This document shows, in pieces, positions 34,775 through 42,505 of a DNA stretch of 64,000 bases; the first letter of the stretch is position 1, and every line of letters starts with the position of its first letter. The notes under the pieces are model-generated. The model was not told the DNA's origin. It did not search any database and saw nothing but the letters and a program-made list of their open reading frames with translations. The DNA is from Pseudorhodobacter antarcticus (GTDB taxonomy: Bacteria > Pseudomonadota > Alphaproteobacteria > Rhodobacterales > Rhodobacteraceae): positions 1 to 64,000 of the forward strand of contig CAMAXX010000016.1 in assembly GCA_945862435.1 (NCBI GenBank). Direction: 5' to 3'. The position numbers and the translations under genes are program-made.

Positions 34775-35214
34775 ACGAAGGCCCACGCAAAAAAGGCCCG
34801 CGCAAAGACGCCGCTGGCCCAAGTTTGGGAGCGCTTGCGCTTATCATTCCAAATTACGATGCCGCCATTTCATTTTTCACTGCCATCGGCTTTGATCTGA
34901 CTGCCGACATTGACCAGGGGCACAAGCGCTGGGTCACCGTCCAGCCCGCAGGCGGTGGCGCGGCCTTTGTACTGGCGCAGCCCAGCGACGCCGCCCAAAG
35001 TGCCGCCATTGGCGCACAGGGCGCAGGCCGAGTTTGGCTGTTTTTGCAGACTGCCGACTTCGCCCGCGACGCCGCGCGCATTACGGATGCAGGCGGGCAG
35101 TTCGAGGAGACCCCGCGCGATGAACCCTATGGCCGCGTGGCGGTTTGGCGCGACCCGTGGGGCAACCGCTGGGATTTGATAGAACCAGCGGCGCACATCC
35201 CAAATCAAGTTTAA
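34771..35214 (+). CDS. VOC-family (glyoxalase/bleomycin-resistance fold) protein
   Basis: The protein has 147 residues. After a basic start ([12 protein letters not shown]) it has the beta-alpha-beta-beta-beta pattern of the vicinal-oxygen-chelate fold: [67 protein letters not shown], and [18 protein letters not shown] (DPxGNxxxLxE). His and Glu metal ligands of glyoxalase I are not all evident, so the reaction is unknown. It is translationally coupled to bpt. Confidence 0.85.
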   Translation: MNEGPRKKGPRKDAAGPSLGALALIIPNYDAAISFFTAIGFDLTADIDQGHKRWVTVQPAGGGAAFVLAQPSDAAQSAAIGAQGAGRVWLFLQTADFARDAARITDAGGQFEETPRDEPYGRVAVWRDPWGNRWDLIEPAAHIPNQV

Positions 35215-35300
35215 TTTCGAAAGTTGCGCAAGAATGTCGCGATGCGTAATAAAAGTTCAAAAAATCGCACCTTCGCGACATTAAAAATGCATTTTGCGGG

Positions 35301-35329
35301 TTGACGCCCCTCACCCCGCCCCCTAGTTT
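35301..35329 (+). promoter_or_regulatory. Probable sigma-70 promoter of ilvB
   Basis: TTGACG (35301-35306) and TAGTTT (35324-35329), separated by 17 bases, lie about 55 bases before the ilvB ATG. No leader peptide with a run of Ile/Leu/Val codons was found in the leader, so classical ilv attenuation is not evident. Confidence 0.55.
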
Positions 35330-35382
35330 CCGCCAGCGCTGGCAAGGGCCGCGCGGAGTAACGGCAAAGGTGGGCAGCACTC

Positions 35383-37137
35383 ATGGCACGGCAAATGACG
35401 GGCGCGGAAATGGTGGTTCAGGCGCTAAAGGATCAGGGCGTCGAGGTGGTCTTTGGCTATCCGGGCGGCGCAGTGCTGCCGATCTATGATGCGATTTTCC
35501 AGCAAAATGACATCCGCCATATTTTGGTGCGCCACGAACAGGGCGCAATCCACATGGCCGAAGGCTATGCGCGATCAACCGGTAAGGTTGGCGTGGCGCT
35601 GGTCACCTCTGGCCCTGGCGCTACAAATGCCGTCACGGGACTGACCGACGCGCTGCTCGACAGCATTCCCTTGGTGGTTCTATCGGGCCAAGTGCCAACT
35701 TTTATGATTGGCACCGACGGTTTCCAAGAGGCTGACACTGTGGGCATCACCCGCCCTTGCACCAAACATAACTGGCTGGTCAAAGACACGGCGAAATTGT
35801 CCGAAGTCATGCACCAGGCCTTCCATGTGGCTAAATCGGGCCGCCCCGGCCCTGTGCTGGTTGATATTCCCAAAGACGTGCAGTTTGCTACCGCCGATTA
35901 CACCGAAATGCCCGCCGCCCGCACCGCGCATTACCAGCCGCGCACAACGGGGGATACTGCCCAAATCGCCCGCATGGTCGAGATGATGGAAACCGCCGAG
36001 CGCCCGCTGTTCTACACGGGCGGCGGGGTAATTAACTCTGGCCCCCGCGCGAGCCAACTTTTGCGCGAATTTGTCGCCGAAACGGGCTTTCCCATCACCT
36101 CTACCCTGATGGGCCTTGGCAGCTATCCAGCCTCTGGGCAGAACTGGCTGGGCATGCTGGGCATGCACGGGCTGTATGAGGCCAATTTGTCCATGCATGG
36201 CTGCGATCTGATGCTGAACATCGGCGCGCGCTTTGACGACCGCATCACGGGCCGCATCCCTGATTTCAGCCCCAAATCGAAGAAAGTGCATGTCGATATT
36301 GACCCGTCGTCCATCAACAAAGTGATCCGCACCGATGTGGGTATCATAGGCGATGTGGCCGAAGTGTTGGCCGAAGCGCTGCGCCAATGGCGCGCGCGTG
36401 GATCAAAGGTGAATAAGGAAGGTCTGGCCAAATGGTGGGCGCAGATCAATGAATGGCGCGCAGTCAAATGCCTGACCTATAAGAATTCGACCACCGTCAT
36501 CAAACCGCAGTATGCGCTGGAACGGCTAGAAGCGCTGACCAAGGGTATGGATCGCTATATCACCACCGAAGTTGGCCAGCATCAGATGTGGGCAGCGCAG
36601 TTTCTGGGCTTTGAAGACCCCAACCGCTGGATGACATCGGGCGGTTTGGGCACAATGGGTTACGGCCTGCCCGCATCCATTGGTGTGCAAATCGCCCATC
36701 CCAAATCGCTGGTCATTAACGTGGCGGGCGAGGCATCGTGGCTGATGAATATGCAAGAAATGGGCACGGCGATGCAATTCCGCACGCCCGTCAAACAGTT
36801 CATCTTGAACAACGAACGCCTTGGCATGGTGCGCCAGTGGCAGGAACTGCTTCATGGCGAGCGGTATTCGCAAAGCTGGTCGGAAAGCCTGCCCGATTTT
36901 GTCAAACTGGCCGAGGCGTTTGGCTGCAAGGGCATTCAATGCACCGACCCCAAGGATCTGGATGATGCGATTATGCAGATGCTCCGCTATGACGGCCCCG
37001 TGATTTTTGATTGCCGTGTGGAAAAGCATGAAAACTGCTTCCCCATGATTCCATCGGGCAAGCCACATAACGAAATGCTGCTGGGGGATGCCGATACACA
37101 GGGTGTCATCGGGGCCAAAGGCGCGGTGCTGGTGTAA
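35383..37137 (+). CDS. ilvB: Acetolactate synthase, large (catalytic) subunit
   Basis: A 584-residue ThDP enzyme making acetolactate or acetohydroxybutyrate, the first common step of Val, Leu and Ile synthesis. Features: GYPGGAVLPIYDAI, VRHEQGAIHMAEGYARSTGKVGV (ThDP-activating Glu), TSGPGATN, the FAD-binding middle domain (LNIGARFDDRITG), and the C-terminal ThDP domain. There the usual GDG...N motif reads AGEASWLMNMQEMGT, as I recall from other Rhodobacterales, with Glu replacing the metal-binding Asp. LNNERLGMVRQWQ follows. It is followed by ilvH after 36 bases. Confidence 0.94.
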   Translation: MARQMTGAEMVVQALKDQGVEVVFGYPGGAVLPIYDAIFQQNDIRHILVRHEQGAIHMAEGYARSTGKVGVALVTSGPGATNAVTGLTDALLDSIPLVVLSGQVPTFMIGTDGFQEADTVGITRPCTKHNWLVKDTAKLSEVMHQAFHVAKSGRPGPVLVDIPKDVQFATADYTEMPAARTAHYQPRTTGDTAQIARMVEMMETAERPLFYTGGGVINSGPRASQLLREFVAETGFPITSTLMGLGSYPASGQNWLGMLGMHGLYEANLSMHGCDLMLNIGARFDDRITGRIPDFSPKSKKVHVDIDPSSINKVIRTDVGIIGDVAEVLAEALRQWRARGSKVNKEGLAKWWAQINEWRAVKCLTYKNSTTVIKPQYALERLEALTKGMDRYITTEVGQHQMWAAQFLGFEDPNRWMTSGGLGTMGYGLPASIGVQIAHPKSLVINVAGEASWLMNMQEMGTAMQFRTPVKQFILNNERLGMVRQWQELLHGERYSQSWSESLPDFVKLAEAFGCKGIQCTDPKDLDDAIMQMLRYDGPVIFDCRVEKHENCFPMIPSGKPHNEMLLGDADTQGVIGAKGAVLV

Positions 37138-37173
37138 GCGCCCCGCCAATCTCCTATTATAAAAGGTAAAGAC

Positions 37174-37734
37174 ATGTCAGCCCTCAATATCAAAAAAGGC
37201 TCTACCAGCCATTCGGCCTATGAGTTGCGCGATCCGAACACGCCCGTGATTGAAAGCCACACCTTGGCCGTGGTGGTCGATAATGAAAGTGGCGTTTTGG
37301 CGCGGGTGATTGGGCTGTTTTCGGGGCGCGGCTATAATATCGAAAGCCTGACTGTGGCCGAAACCGATCATGCCAGCCACCGGTCGCGCATCACGATTGT
37401 GACCACAGGCACGCCGCAGGTGATTGAACATATCAAATCGCTGCTGGAACGCATGGTTCCCGTGCACGAAGTGCATGATCTAACCGTGGAAGGCCCATCG
37501 GTGCAACGCGAACTGGCACTGCTCAAGGTCGCAGGCCACGGCGAGGCGCGGATCGAAGCGCTGCGTTTGGCGGAAATTTTCCGCGCCAATGTGGTTGATT
37601 CAACACTGGAATCTTTTGTGTTTGAAATGACGGGCACACCCGTAAAAATCGACGCCTTTGCCGATTTGATGCGCCCCTTGGGCCTTATCGAGATTGCCCG
37701 CACGGGTGTTGCTGCACTGTCGCGCGGGGCATAA
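37174..37734 (+). CDS. ilvH: Acetolactate synthase, small (regulatory) subunit
   Basis: A 186-residue protein with an N-terminal ACT domain (HTLAVVVDNESGVLARVIGLFSGRGYNIESLTVAETDH) that binds valine and imposes feedback control on the large subunit, plus the C-terminal domain (RELALLKVAGHGEARIEALRLAEIFRANVVD). It starts with a basic, polar extension of about 25 residues before the ACT domain, common in alphaproteobacteria. It is the second gene of the ilvB-ilvH operon. Confidence 0.94.
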   Translation: MSALNIKKGSTSHSAYELRDPNTPVIESHTLAVVVDNESGVLARVIGLFSGRGYNIESLTVAETDHASHRSRITIVTTGTPQVIEHIKSLLERMVPVHEVHDLTVEGPSVQRELALLKVAGHGEARIEALRLAEIFRANVVDSTLESFVFEMTGTPVKIDAFADLMRPLGLIEIARTGVAALSRGA

Positions 37735-37745
37735 ACCCGCCCACC

Positions 37746-37853
37746 CTTTCACATTGGTTCAAATACCTTGGGGGTAGGCCGCTTTGGCCCTTTGCCAAAG
37801 CGGCAAGGGGGCAAAGCCCCCCTTATGTCGCACATCCCCCTTATGTCGCACAT
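37746..37853. repeat. Mosaic repeat: family A arm, hairpins and an 18-base tandem duplication
   Basis: The gap between ilvH and ccmF holds a family A right arm (37746-37769, CTTTCACATTGGTTCAAATA plus CCTT), a hairpin CCGCTTTGGC/GCCAAAGCGG (about 37780-37804), the GGGGGCAAAGCCCCC module (37807-37821) that also closes the family B composites, and CCCCCTTATGTCGCACAT twice in tandem (37818-37835, 37836-37853). The hairpin with the G-C module probably ends ilvBH transcription. Confidence 0.75.
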
Positions 37854-37920
37854 GAAAGTGAGCTGCGCCCATTTGCATCTGCGCTGCCCTGCCTTATGAT
37901 AACCCAAAAGGGAGCCGCGC

Positions 37921-39891
37921 ATGATTATCGAGCTTGGGCATTTCGCGCTGATTTTGGCCTTTATGGTGGCAATAGTGCAAACGATCCTGCCGCTGTGGGG
38001 GGCCTATACCCGCGACGGGCGGATGATGGCCGTGGCGGGGCCTGCTGCATTGGCGCAAGCGGGGCTGATCGCGCTGTCCTTCGCGGCACTGACCTACGGC
38101 TTTGTCACATCTGACTTTTCTCTGAAATTGGTGGTGGAGAATTCGCACACGGCCAAGCCTTTGCTCTATAAAATATCGGGTGTTTGGGGCAATCACGAAG
38201 GATCGCTTCTGCTGTGGGCGCTATGCTTGGCCATTTTTGGGGCTGCGGCGGCAATTTGGGGCGGCAATCTGCCCTCCACGCTGCGCGCGCGGGTATTGGC
38301 GGTGCAGGGCAGTATCGGCGTGGCGTTTATCGCGTTCATGCTGTTCACCTCGAACCCGTTTTTACGGCTTGCCTCGCCGCCGATGAACGGGGGCGATCTG
38401 AATCCGCTGCTGCAAGACCCTGGCCTCGCCTTTCATCCGCCGTTTTTGTACCTTGGCTATGTCGGTCTTTCGATGAGCTTTTCCTTCGCCATCGCCGCCC
38501 TTTTGGAAGGGCGCGTTGATGCCGCATGGGGGCGCTGGGTGCGGCCTTGGACGCTGGCGGCATGGGTATTTCTGACCATCGGCATAGCCATGGGCAGTTG
38601 GTGGGCCTACTATGAATTGGGCTGGGGCGGGTTTTGGTTTTGGGACCCTGTGGAAAACGCCAGCTTTATGCCGTGGCTGATTGGGGCTGCCCTGCTGCAT
38701 TCGGCCATTGTGGTGGAAAAGCGTGAAAGCCTAAAGGCTTGGACGATTTTCTTGGCGATTTTGGCCTTTGGCTTTTCGCTGATGGGCACGTTCATTGTGC
38801 GCTCTGGCATCATCACGTCGGTGCATAGCTTTGCAGTTGATCCTGAACGAGGGCTTTTCATTTTGCTGATTTTGGCGTTTTTCATGGGCGGGGCCTTCGT
38901 GCTGTTTGCCCTGCGCGCGCCCGTGCTGGCGGCCAAGGGGGTGTTTTCGATTGTCTCGCGCGAAAGCGCTTTGGTGGCCAATAACCTGCTGCTGTCCGTC
39001 TCGGCCTTTGTGGTGTTTGTCGGCACGATGTGGCCGCTGTTTGCCGAACTTGCTTTTGGGCGCAAACTGTCAGTCGGCGCGCCGTTTTTTGATGCGGCGT
39101 TCACGCCCTTTATGGTGGCGCTGGCGCTGATCTTGCCTTTGGGTGCGATTATGCCGTGGAAGCGCGCCACTATCGGGCGCAGTGCGCTGCCGCTGATTGG
39201 GGCTGCCGCGCTGGCGCTGGCGGGGCTGGCGCTGGCCTTTGCGGTGCAAACGGGGCGCTCGGCTGTGGGGCCGATTGGCGTTGGCCTTGGGCTGTGGGTC
39301 GTGCTGGGGGCGCTGGTCGATTTGGCGCAGCGTTCGGGACGCGGTGGTTGGGGCGAGCGTTTTGGCCGCGCGTTGCGACTGCCCCGCGCAGATTGGGGCC
39401 GCGCTGTGGCCCATATCGGCATGGGAGTGACCGTCTTTGCCGTGGCCGCCATGACAACATGGCTGCGCGAGGATATTCGCGCGGTGAACATAGGTGAAAG
39501 CTTTCCCTTGGGTATCTATCAGGTGACGTTGGTTGCGGTCAGCGATGTGAAGGGGCCGAACTATACTGCCAGCCGCGCCGAAATGTTGGTCAGCAAAGAT
39601 GGTGTTGCTGTGGCAACCTTGTTCCCCGAAAAGCGCATCTATCCCGTGGCCGCTATGCCCACGACCGAAGCCGCGATTGACCAAGGTCTTTTCCGCGATG
39701 TCTATCTTGTGATCGGTGATCCGCAAGAAGCGGGCGGTTACGCCGTGCGCGGCTATATCAAGCCCTTTGCCAATTGGATTTGGGGCGGCGCGCTGCTGAT
39801 GGCGCTGGGCGGGCTGATTTCGCTAACGGATCGGCGGTATCGTGTGGCGGCAGGGGCGCGGGCGAAAGCCCTGCCCGTGGCAGCGGAGTAG
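37921..39891 (+). CDS. ccmF: Cytochrome c maturation heme lyase CcmF
   Basis: A 656-residue, multi-pass inner-membrane protein (about 14-15 hydrophobic segments) that ligates heme to apocytochrome c in the periplasm with CcmH. The tryptophan-rich heme-handling motif WGGFWFWDPVENASFMPWL and the GVWGNHEGSLLLWAL and FTSNPFLRL stretches are typical. A periplasmic loop near the C-terminus carries REDIRAVNIGESFPLGIYQVTL. It starts 187 bases after ilvH and is followed after 3 bases by ccmH. ccmE, usually just upstream in alphaproteobacteria, is not in the window. Confidence 0.94.
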   Translation: MIIELGHFALILAFMVAIVQTILPLWGAYTRDGRMMAVAGPAALAQAGLIALSFAALTYGFVTSDFSLKLVVENSHTAKPLLYKISGVWGNHEGSLLLWALCLAIFGAAAAIWGGNLPSTLRARVLAVQGSIGVAFIAFMLFTSNPFLRLASPPMNGGDLNPLLQDPGLAFHPPFLYLGYVGLSMSFSFAIAALLEGRVDAAWGRWVRPWTLAAWVFLTIGIAMGSWWAYYELGWGGFWFWDPVENASFMPWLIGAALLHSAIVVEKRESLKAWTIFLAILAFGFSLMGTFIVRSGIITSVHSFAVDPERGLFILLILAFFMGGAFVLFALRAPVLAAKGVFSIVSRESALVANNLLLSVSAFVVFVGTMWPLFAELAFGRKLSVGAPFFDAAFTPFMVALALILPLGAIMPWKRATIGRSALPLIGAAALALAGLALAFAVQTGRSAVGPIGVGLGLWVVLGALVDLAQRSGRGGWGERFGRALRLPRADWGRAVAHIGMGVTVFAVAAMTTWLREDIRAVNIGESFPLGIYQVTLVAVSDVKGPNYTASRAEMLVSKDGVAVATLFPEKRIYPVAAMPTTEAAIDQGLFRDVYLVIGDPQEAGGYAVRGYIKPFANWIWGGALLMALGGLISLTDRRYRVAAGARAKALPVAAE

Positions 39892-39894
39892 GCA

Positions 39895-40341
39895 ATGCGC
39901 AGCCTTCTGATCTTGCTGGTTTTTCTGGCATCTCCCGCCTTTGCGGTGCAGCCAGATGAAATGCTGGCCGACCCCGCACTAGAGTCGCGGGCGCGCGCCA
40001 TCACCATCAATCTGCGCTGCCCTGTCTGCCAAGGCGAAAGCATCGACGATTCCAACGCCCCAATCAGCCGCGATCTGCGCCTTGCCGTGCGCGAGCGGCT
40101 GGTGGCAGGCGACAGCGACGATCAGGTGATCGATTATGTCACCACGCGCTACGGCGAATTTGTGCTCTTCAAACCGCGCAGCACCGGATCGGGGCTGATC
40201 TTGTGGCTGGCGGGGCCGCTGATGCTGCTTGCGGGGGCTGGCATAGCCTTTGCCACCGTGCGCGCGCGTCAAGCCGCGCCAGAGCCTGCAAAACTTACTG
40301 CCACAGAACAGGCCGAATTGGATAAATTGTTACGGAAATAG
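39895..40341 (+). CDS. ccmH: Cytochrome c maturation thiol-reducing protein CcmH
   Basis: A 148-residue protein with signal peptide MRSLLILLVFLASPAFA, the redox motif LRCPVCQ (Cys42, Cys45) that reduces apocytochrome c, the conserved SIDDSNAPISRDLRLAVRERL helix bundle, and a C-terminal membrane anchor (GLILWLAGPLMLLAGAGIAFA). It works in complex with CcmF. It is the single-domain CcmH type without the TPR part, which would be CcmI. The arginase gene follows 8 bases later, an unusual neighbour. Confidence 0.94.
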   Translation: MRSLLILLVFLASPAFAVQPDEMLADPALESRARAITINLRCPVCQGESIDDSNAPISRDLRLAVRERLVAGDSDDQVIDYVTTRYGEFVLFKPRSTGSGLILWLAGPLMLLAGAGIAFATVRARQAAPEPAKLTATEQAELDKLLRK

Positions 40342-40349
40342 GGGGCGAC

Positions 40350-41273
40350 ATGGCCAAAACCATTCTAATCGGCGCGCCTGTTGATGAAGGCCAGCGCAAT
40401 CTGGGCTGCAGGATGGGGCCTGTGGCCTACCGCGTGGCGGGCCTGCGCGCGGCAATTGCCGATTTGGGGCATACGGTGGACGATTGGGGCGATTTGGCGT
40501 TGGGGGCGTTGCCCGATGTCACCTGCCAAAACCCCGCTGTACATCATCTGCCCCACATTATGGCTTGGGCAGCCGCCTTGGCGGACCAAACCGAAGCCGC
40601 GCTACAGGCCGGCGGTTTGCCCATTATCCTTGGCGGCGATCATAGCCTTGCCTTGGGCAGCGTGGCAGGGGCCGCGCGCTATGGCCGCGCGCAGGGGCGC
40701 CCGCTGTTTTTGTTATGGCTGGATGCCCATTCCGATTTTCATACAGTTGAAACCACCACCTCGGGTAATTTGCACGGAACGCCCGTGGCCTATATCGCAG
40801 GGCGCACGGGCTTTGCGCCTTTCCCGCCCTTTCCTGCCCCAATCCCCGCGCAAAACATCTGCCTGTTTGGCATTCGCAGCGTTGATCCTGCCGAACATGC
40901 CGCCCTGCTGCGCGCCGATATCGCCATCAACGATATGCGCGTTTTGGACGAGCGAGGCGTGGTTGCCCCCTTGGCCGAGTTTTTGGCCCGTGTTCAGGGC
41001 GCGAATGGCCTGCTGCATGTGTCTTTGGATGTAGATTTTCTAGACCCCGCCATTGCCCCTGCGGTTGGGACAACTGTCCCGGGTGGGGCCACGTTCCGCG
41101 AGGCGCATTTGGTGATGGAATTGCTGCATGAAAGCGGGCTGGTCACGTCGCTGGACTTGGTGGAGTTAAATCCATTCTTGGACGAACGCGGACGCACAGC
41201 GAAATTGATGGTCGATCTGGTGGGCAGTCTAATGGGCCGCAAGGTGTTCGACCGCGTGACGCGCAGCTACTGA
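40350..41273 (+). CDS. rocF: Arginase
   Basis: A 307-residue binuclear manganese ureohydrolase. The metal-binding motifs are GGDHS (95-99), DAHSDFH (125-131) and SLDVDFLDP, with the closing ELNPFLDE. The NLGCRMGPVAYRVAGL start and the TTTSGNLHGTPVA loop favour arginase over agmatinase. It makes ornithine and urea from arginine. It starts 8 bases after ccmH, so it may be read from the ccm mRNA by position alone. Its product ornithine is the substrate of the decarboxylase encoded at 59.7 kb, though that is a separate locus. Confidence 0.92.
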   Translation: MAKTILIGAPVDEGQRNLGCRMGPVAYRVAGLRAAIADLGHTVDDWGDLALGALPDVTCQNPAVHHLPHIMAWAAALADQTEAALQAGGLPIILGGDHSLALGSVAGAARYGRAQGRPLFLLWLDAHSDFHTVETTTSGNLHGTPVAYIAGRTGFAPFPPFPAPIPAQNICLFGIRSVDPAEHAALLRADIAINDMRVLDERGVVAPLAEFLARVQGANGLLHVSLDVDFLDPAIAPAVGTTVPGGATFREAHLVMELLHESGLVTSLDLVELNPFLDERGRTAKLMVDLVGSLMGRKVFDRVTRSY

Positions 41274-41276
41274 CGC

Positions 41277-42317
41277 CTAATCAGGGTCGCAGTAGATATG
41301 CTTTGCCCCCTGCCAATCGGTGACGGTGTAACCTTCTAAACCTGCCGCCAAATATTCAGGCCCAATCGGAACTTTGCCAAACCCGCCCGGAATATCCAGC
41401 ACATAGGTCGGCACCCCCATGCCTGACATGCGCCCGCGAAGTTGGGTCATGATTGCTTGGCCCGCGGCAATCGTGGTACGGAAATGGCTGGTACCTTGCG
41501 CCAAATCGCAGTGGTGCAAATAATAGGGCTGCACGCGCAGGGTAAGCAGGGCGCGAAACAGGGCCTCTAACGTGGCGGCATCATCATTTACCCGACGCAG
41601 CAGCACAGTTTGCGACACCATTGGAATGCCCGCATCTGCAATGCGCGTCAGCGCCGCGCGGGCAGCTTGGGTTAGCTCGTCGGTATGGTTGGTATGCACG
41701 CCGATATAGACCGTGGGCCGCGCGCGCAGCGCGGCAAGCATGGCATCATCAATCCGATGCGGGGCGACGACGGGCACGCGTGTGTGCAGCCGCACGATTT
41801 GAACATGGGCAATAGCGGACAGGCGCTCCATGATCGCGGCAATGCGGCGCGGGGATAGCGACATCGGGTCGCCGCCCGTCAAAATCACCTCCCAAATCGC
41901 GGGGGTAGCAGCGATATAATCCAGCGCGGCGGTCAAATCATCGTCGGGCAATGCGGCGCTGGCCCCCACCACCTCGCGGCGGAAACAAAAGCGACAATAC
42001 ACTTCGCAGGCGTGGGTGGCGGCAAGGATCACGCGGTCGGGGTAGCGGTGCGTTAGCCCATATGTGGGGCTGTGGGCGGTATCGCCGATAGGATCGGTCA
42101 GTTCTTCTGCGCGGATCACAAGTTCGCGCGCATCAGGCACAAATTGCGCCGCCACGGCAGGGCTATGCGCCCCAGCCATTTCGGGCGTTATGCGAATGCG
42201 AAAACTTTTTTCGACCCGCGCCAAATCACCCGCCTGACTGGGGGCGACAAGACCTGCCGCGATCAGGTCATCCAAGCTGTTCAAGCTGGCATTTGCGGGC
42301 GGTTTTGGGCTGTTCAT
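41277..42317 (-). CDS. epmB: Radical SAM lysine 2,3-aminomutase-like protein (EpmB/KamA family)
   Basis: The protein has 346 residues. The radical SAM cluster motif CEVYCRFC (Cys104, Cys108, Cys111) and the PLP/lysine pocket stretches (TGGDPMSLSPRRI, RLHTRVPVVAPHRI, VHTNHTDEL, QPYYLHHCDLAQGTSHFRT) are present, with DIPGGFGKVP near the end. The length fits EpmB, which makes (R)-beta-lysine for EF-P modification, better than the longer catabolic KamA. An EF-P with Lys34 is encoded at 51.7 kb; an EpmA was not seen. ATG at 42317 is preferred to a TTG 7 codons upstream. It is convergent with the arginase gene. Confidence 0.85.
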   Translation of the reverse strand: MNSPKPPANASLNSLDDLIAAGLVAPSQAGDLARVEKSFRIRITPEMAGAHSPAVAAQFVPDARELVIRAEELTDPIGDTAHSPTYGLTHRYPDRVILAATHACEVYCRFCFRREVVGASAALPDDDLTAALDYIAATPAIWEVILTGGDPMSLSPRRIAAIMERLSAIAHVQIVRLHTRVPVVAPHRIDDAMLAALRARPTVYIGVHTNHTDELTQAARAALTRIADAGIPMVSQTVLLRRVNDDAATLEALFRALLTLRVQPYYLHHCDLAQGTSHFRTTIAAGQAIMTQLRGRMSGMGVPTYVLDIPGGFGKVPIGPEYLAAGLEGYTVTDWQGAKHIYCDPD

Positions 42318-42433
42318 AAGGCGGGCTTGTACACCCAAGCACGCGGGGGCGGCAAGCGGGCGAATGAGCGCAGATAAGTCGCGCGAATTCGCCCCTTATC
42401 CACAAGCAAAGCGCGTAAAATGCACCGCTTGCC

Positions 42434-42461
42434 TTGCACCATTGGTGGGGTTTGGTATAGG
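42434..42461 (+). promoter_or_regulatory. Possible sigma-70 promoter of gyrA
   Basis: TTGCAC (42434-42439) and TATAGG (42456-42461) with a 16-base spacer, ending 44 bases before the gyrA GTG start. Moderate match only. Confidence 0.4.
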
Positions 42462-42505
42462 CTTGCGCTAACAATATCTAGAGTTTTGACCAAAGGCTAG
42501 CCGCT

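Noticed and set aside
35215..35382. Leader peptide or T-box-like attenuator for ilvB
   Set aside because: No short frame rich in Ile/Leu/Val codons and no antiterminator/terminator pair was seen.
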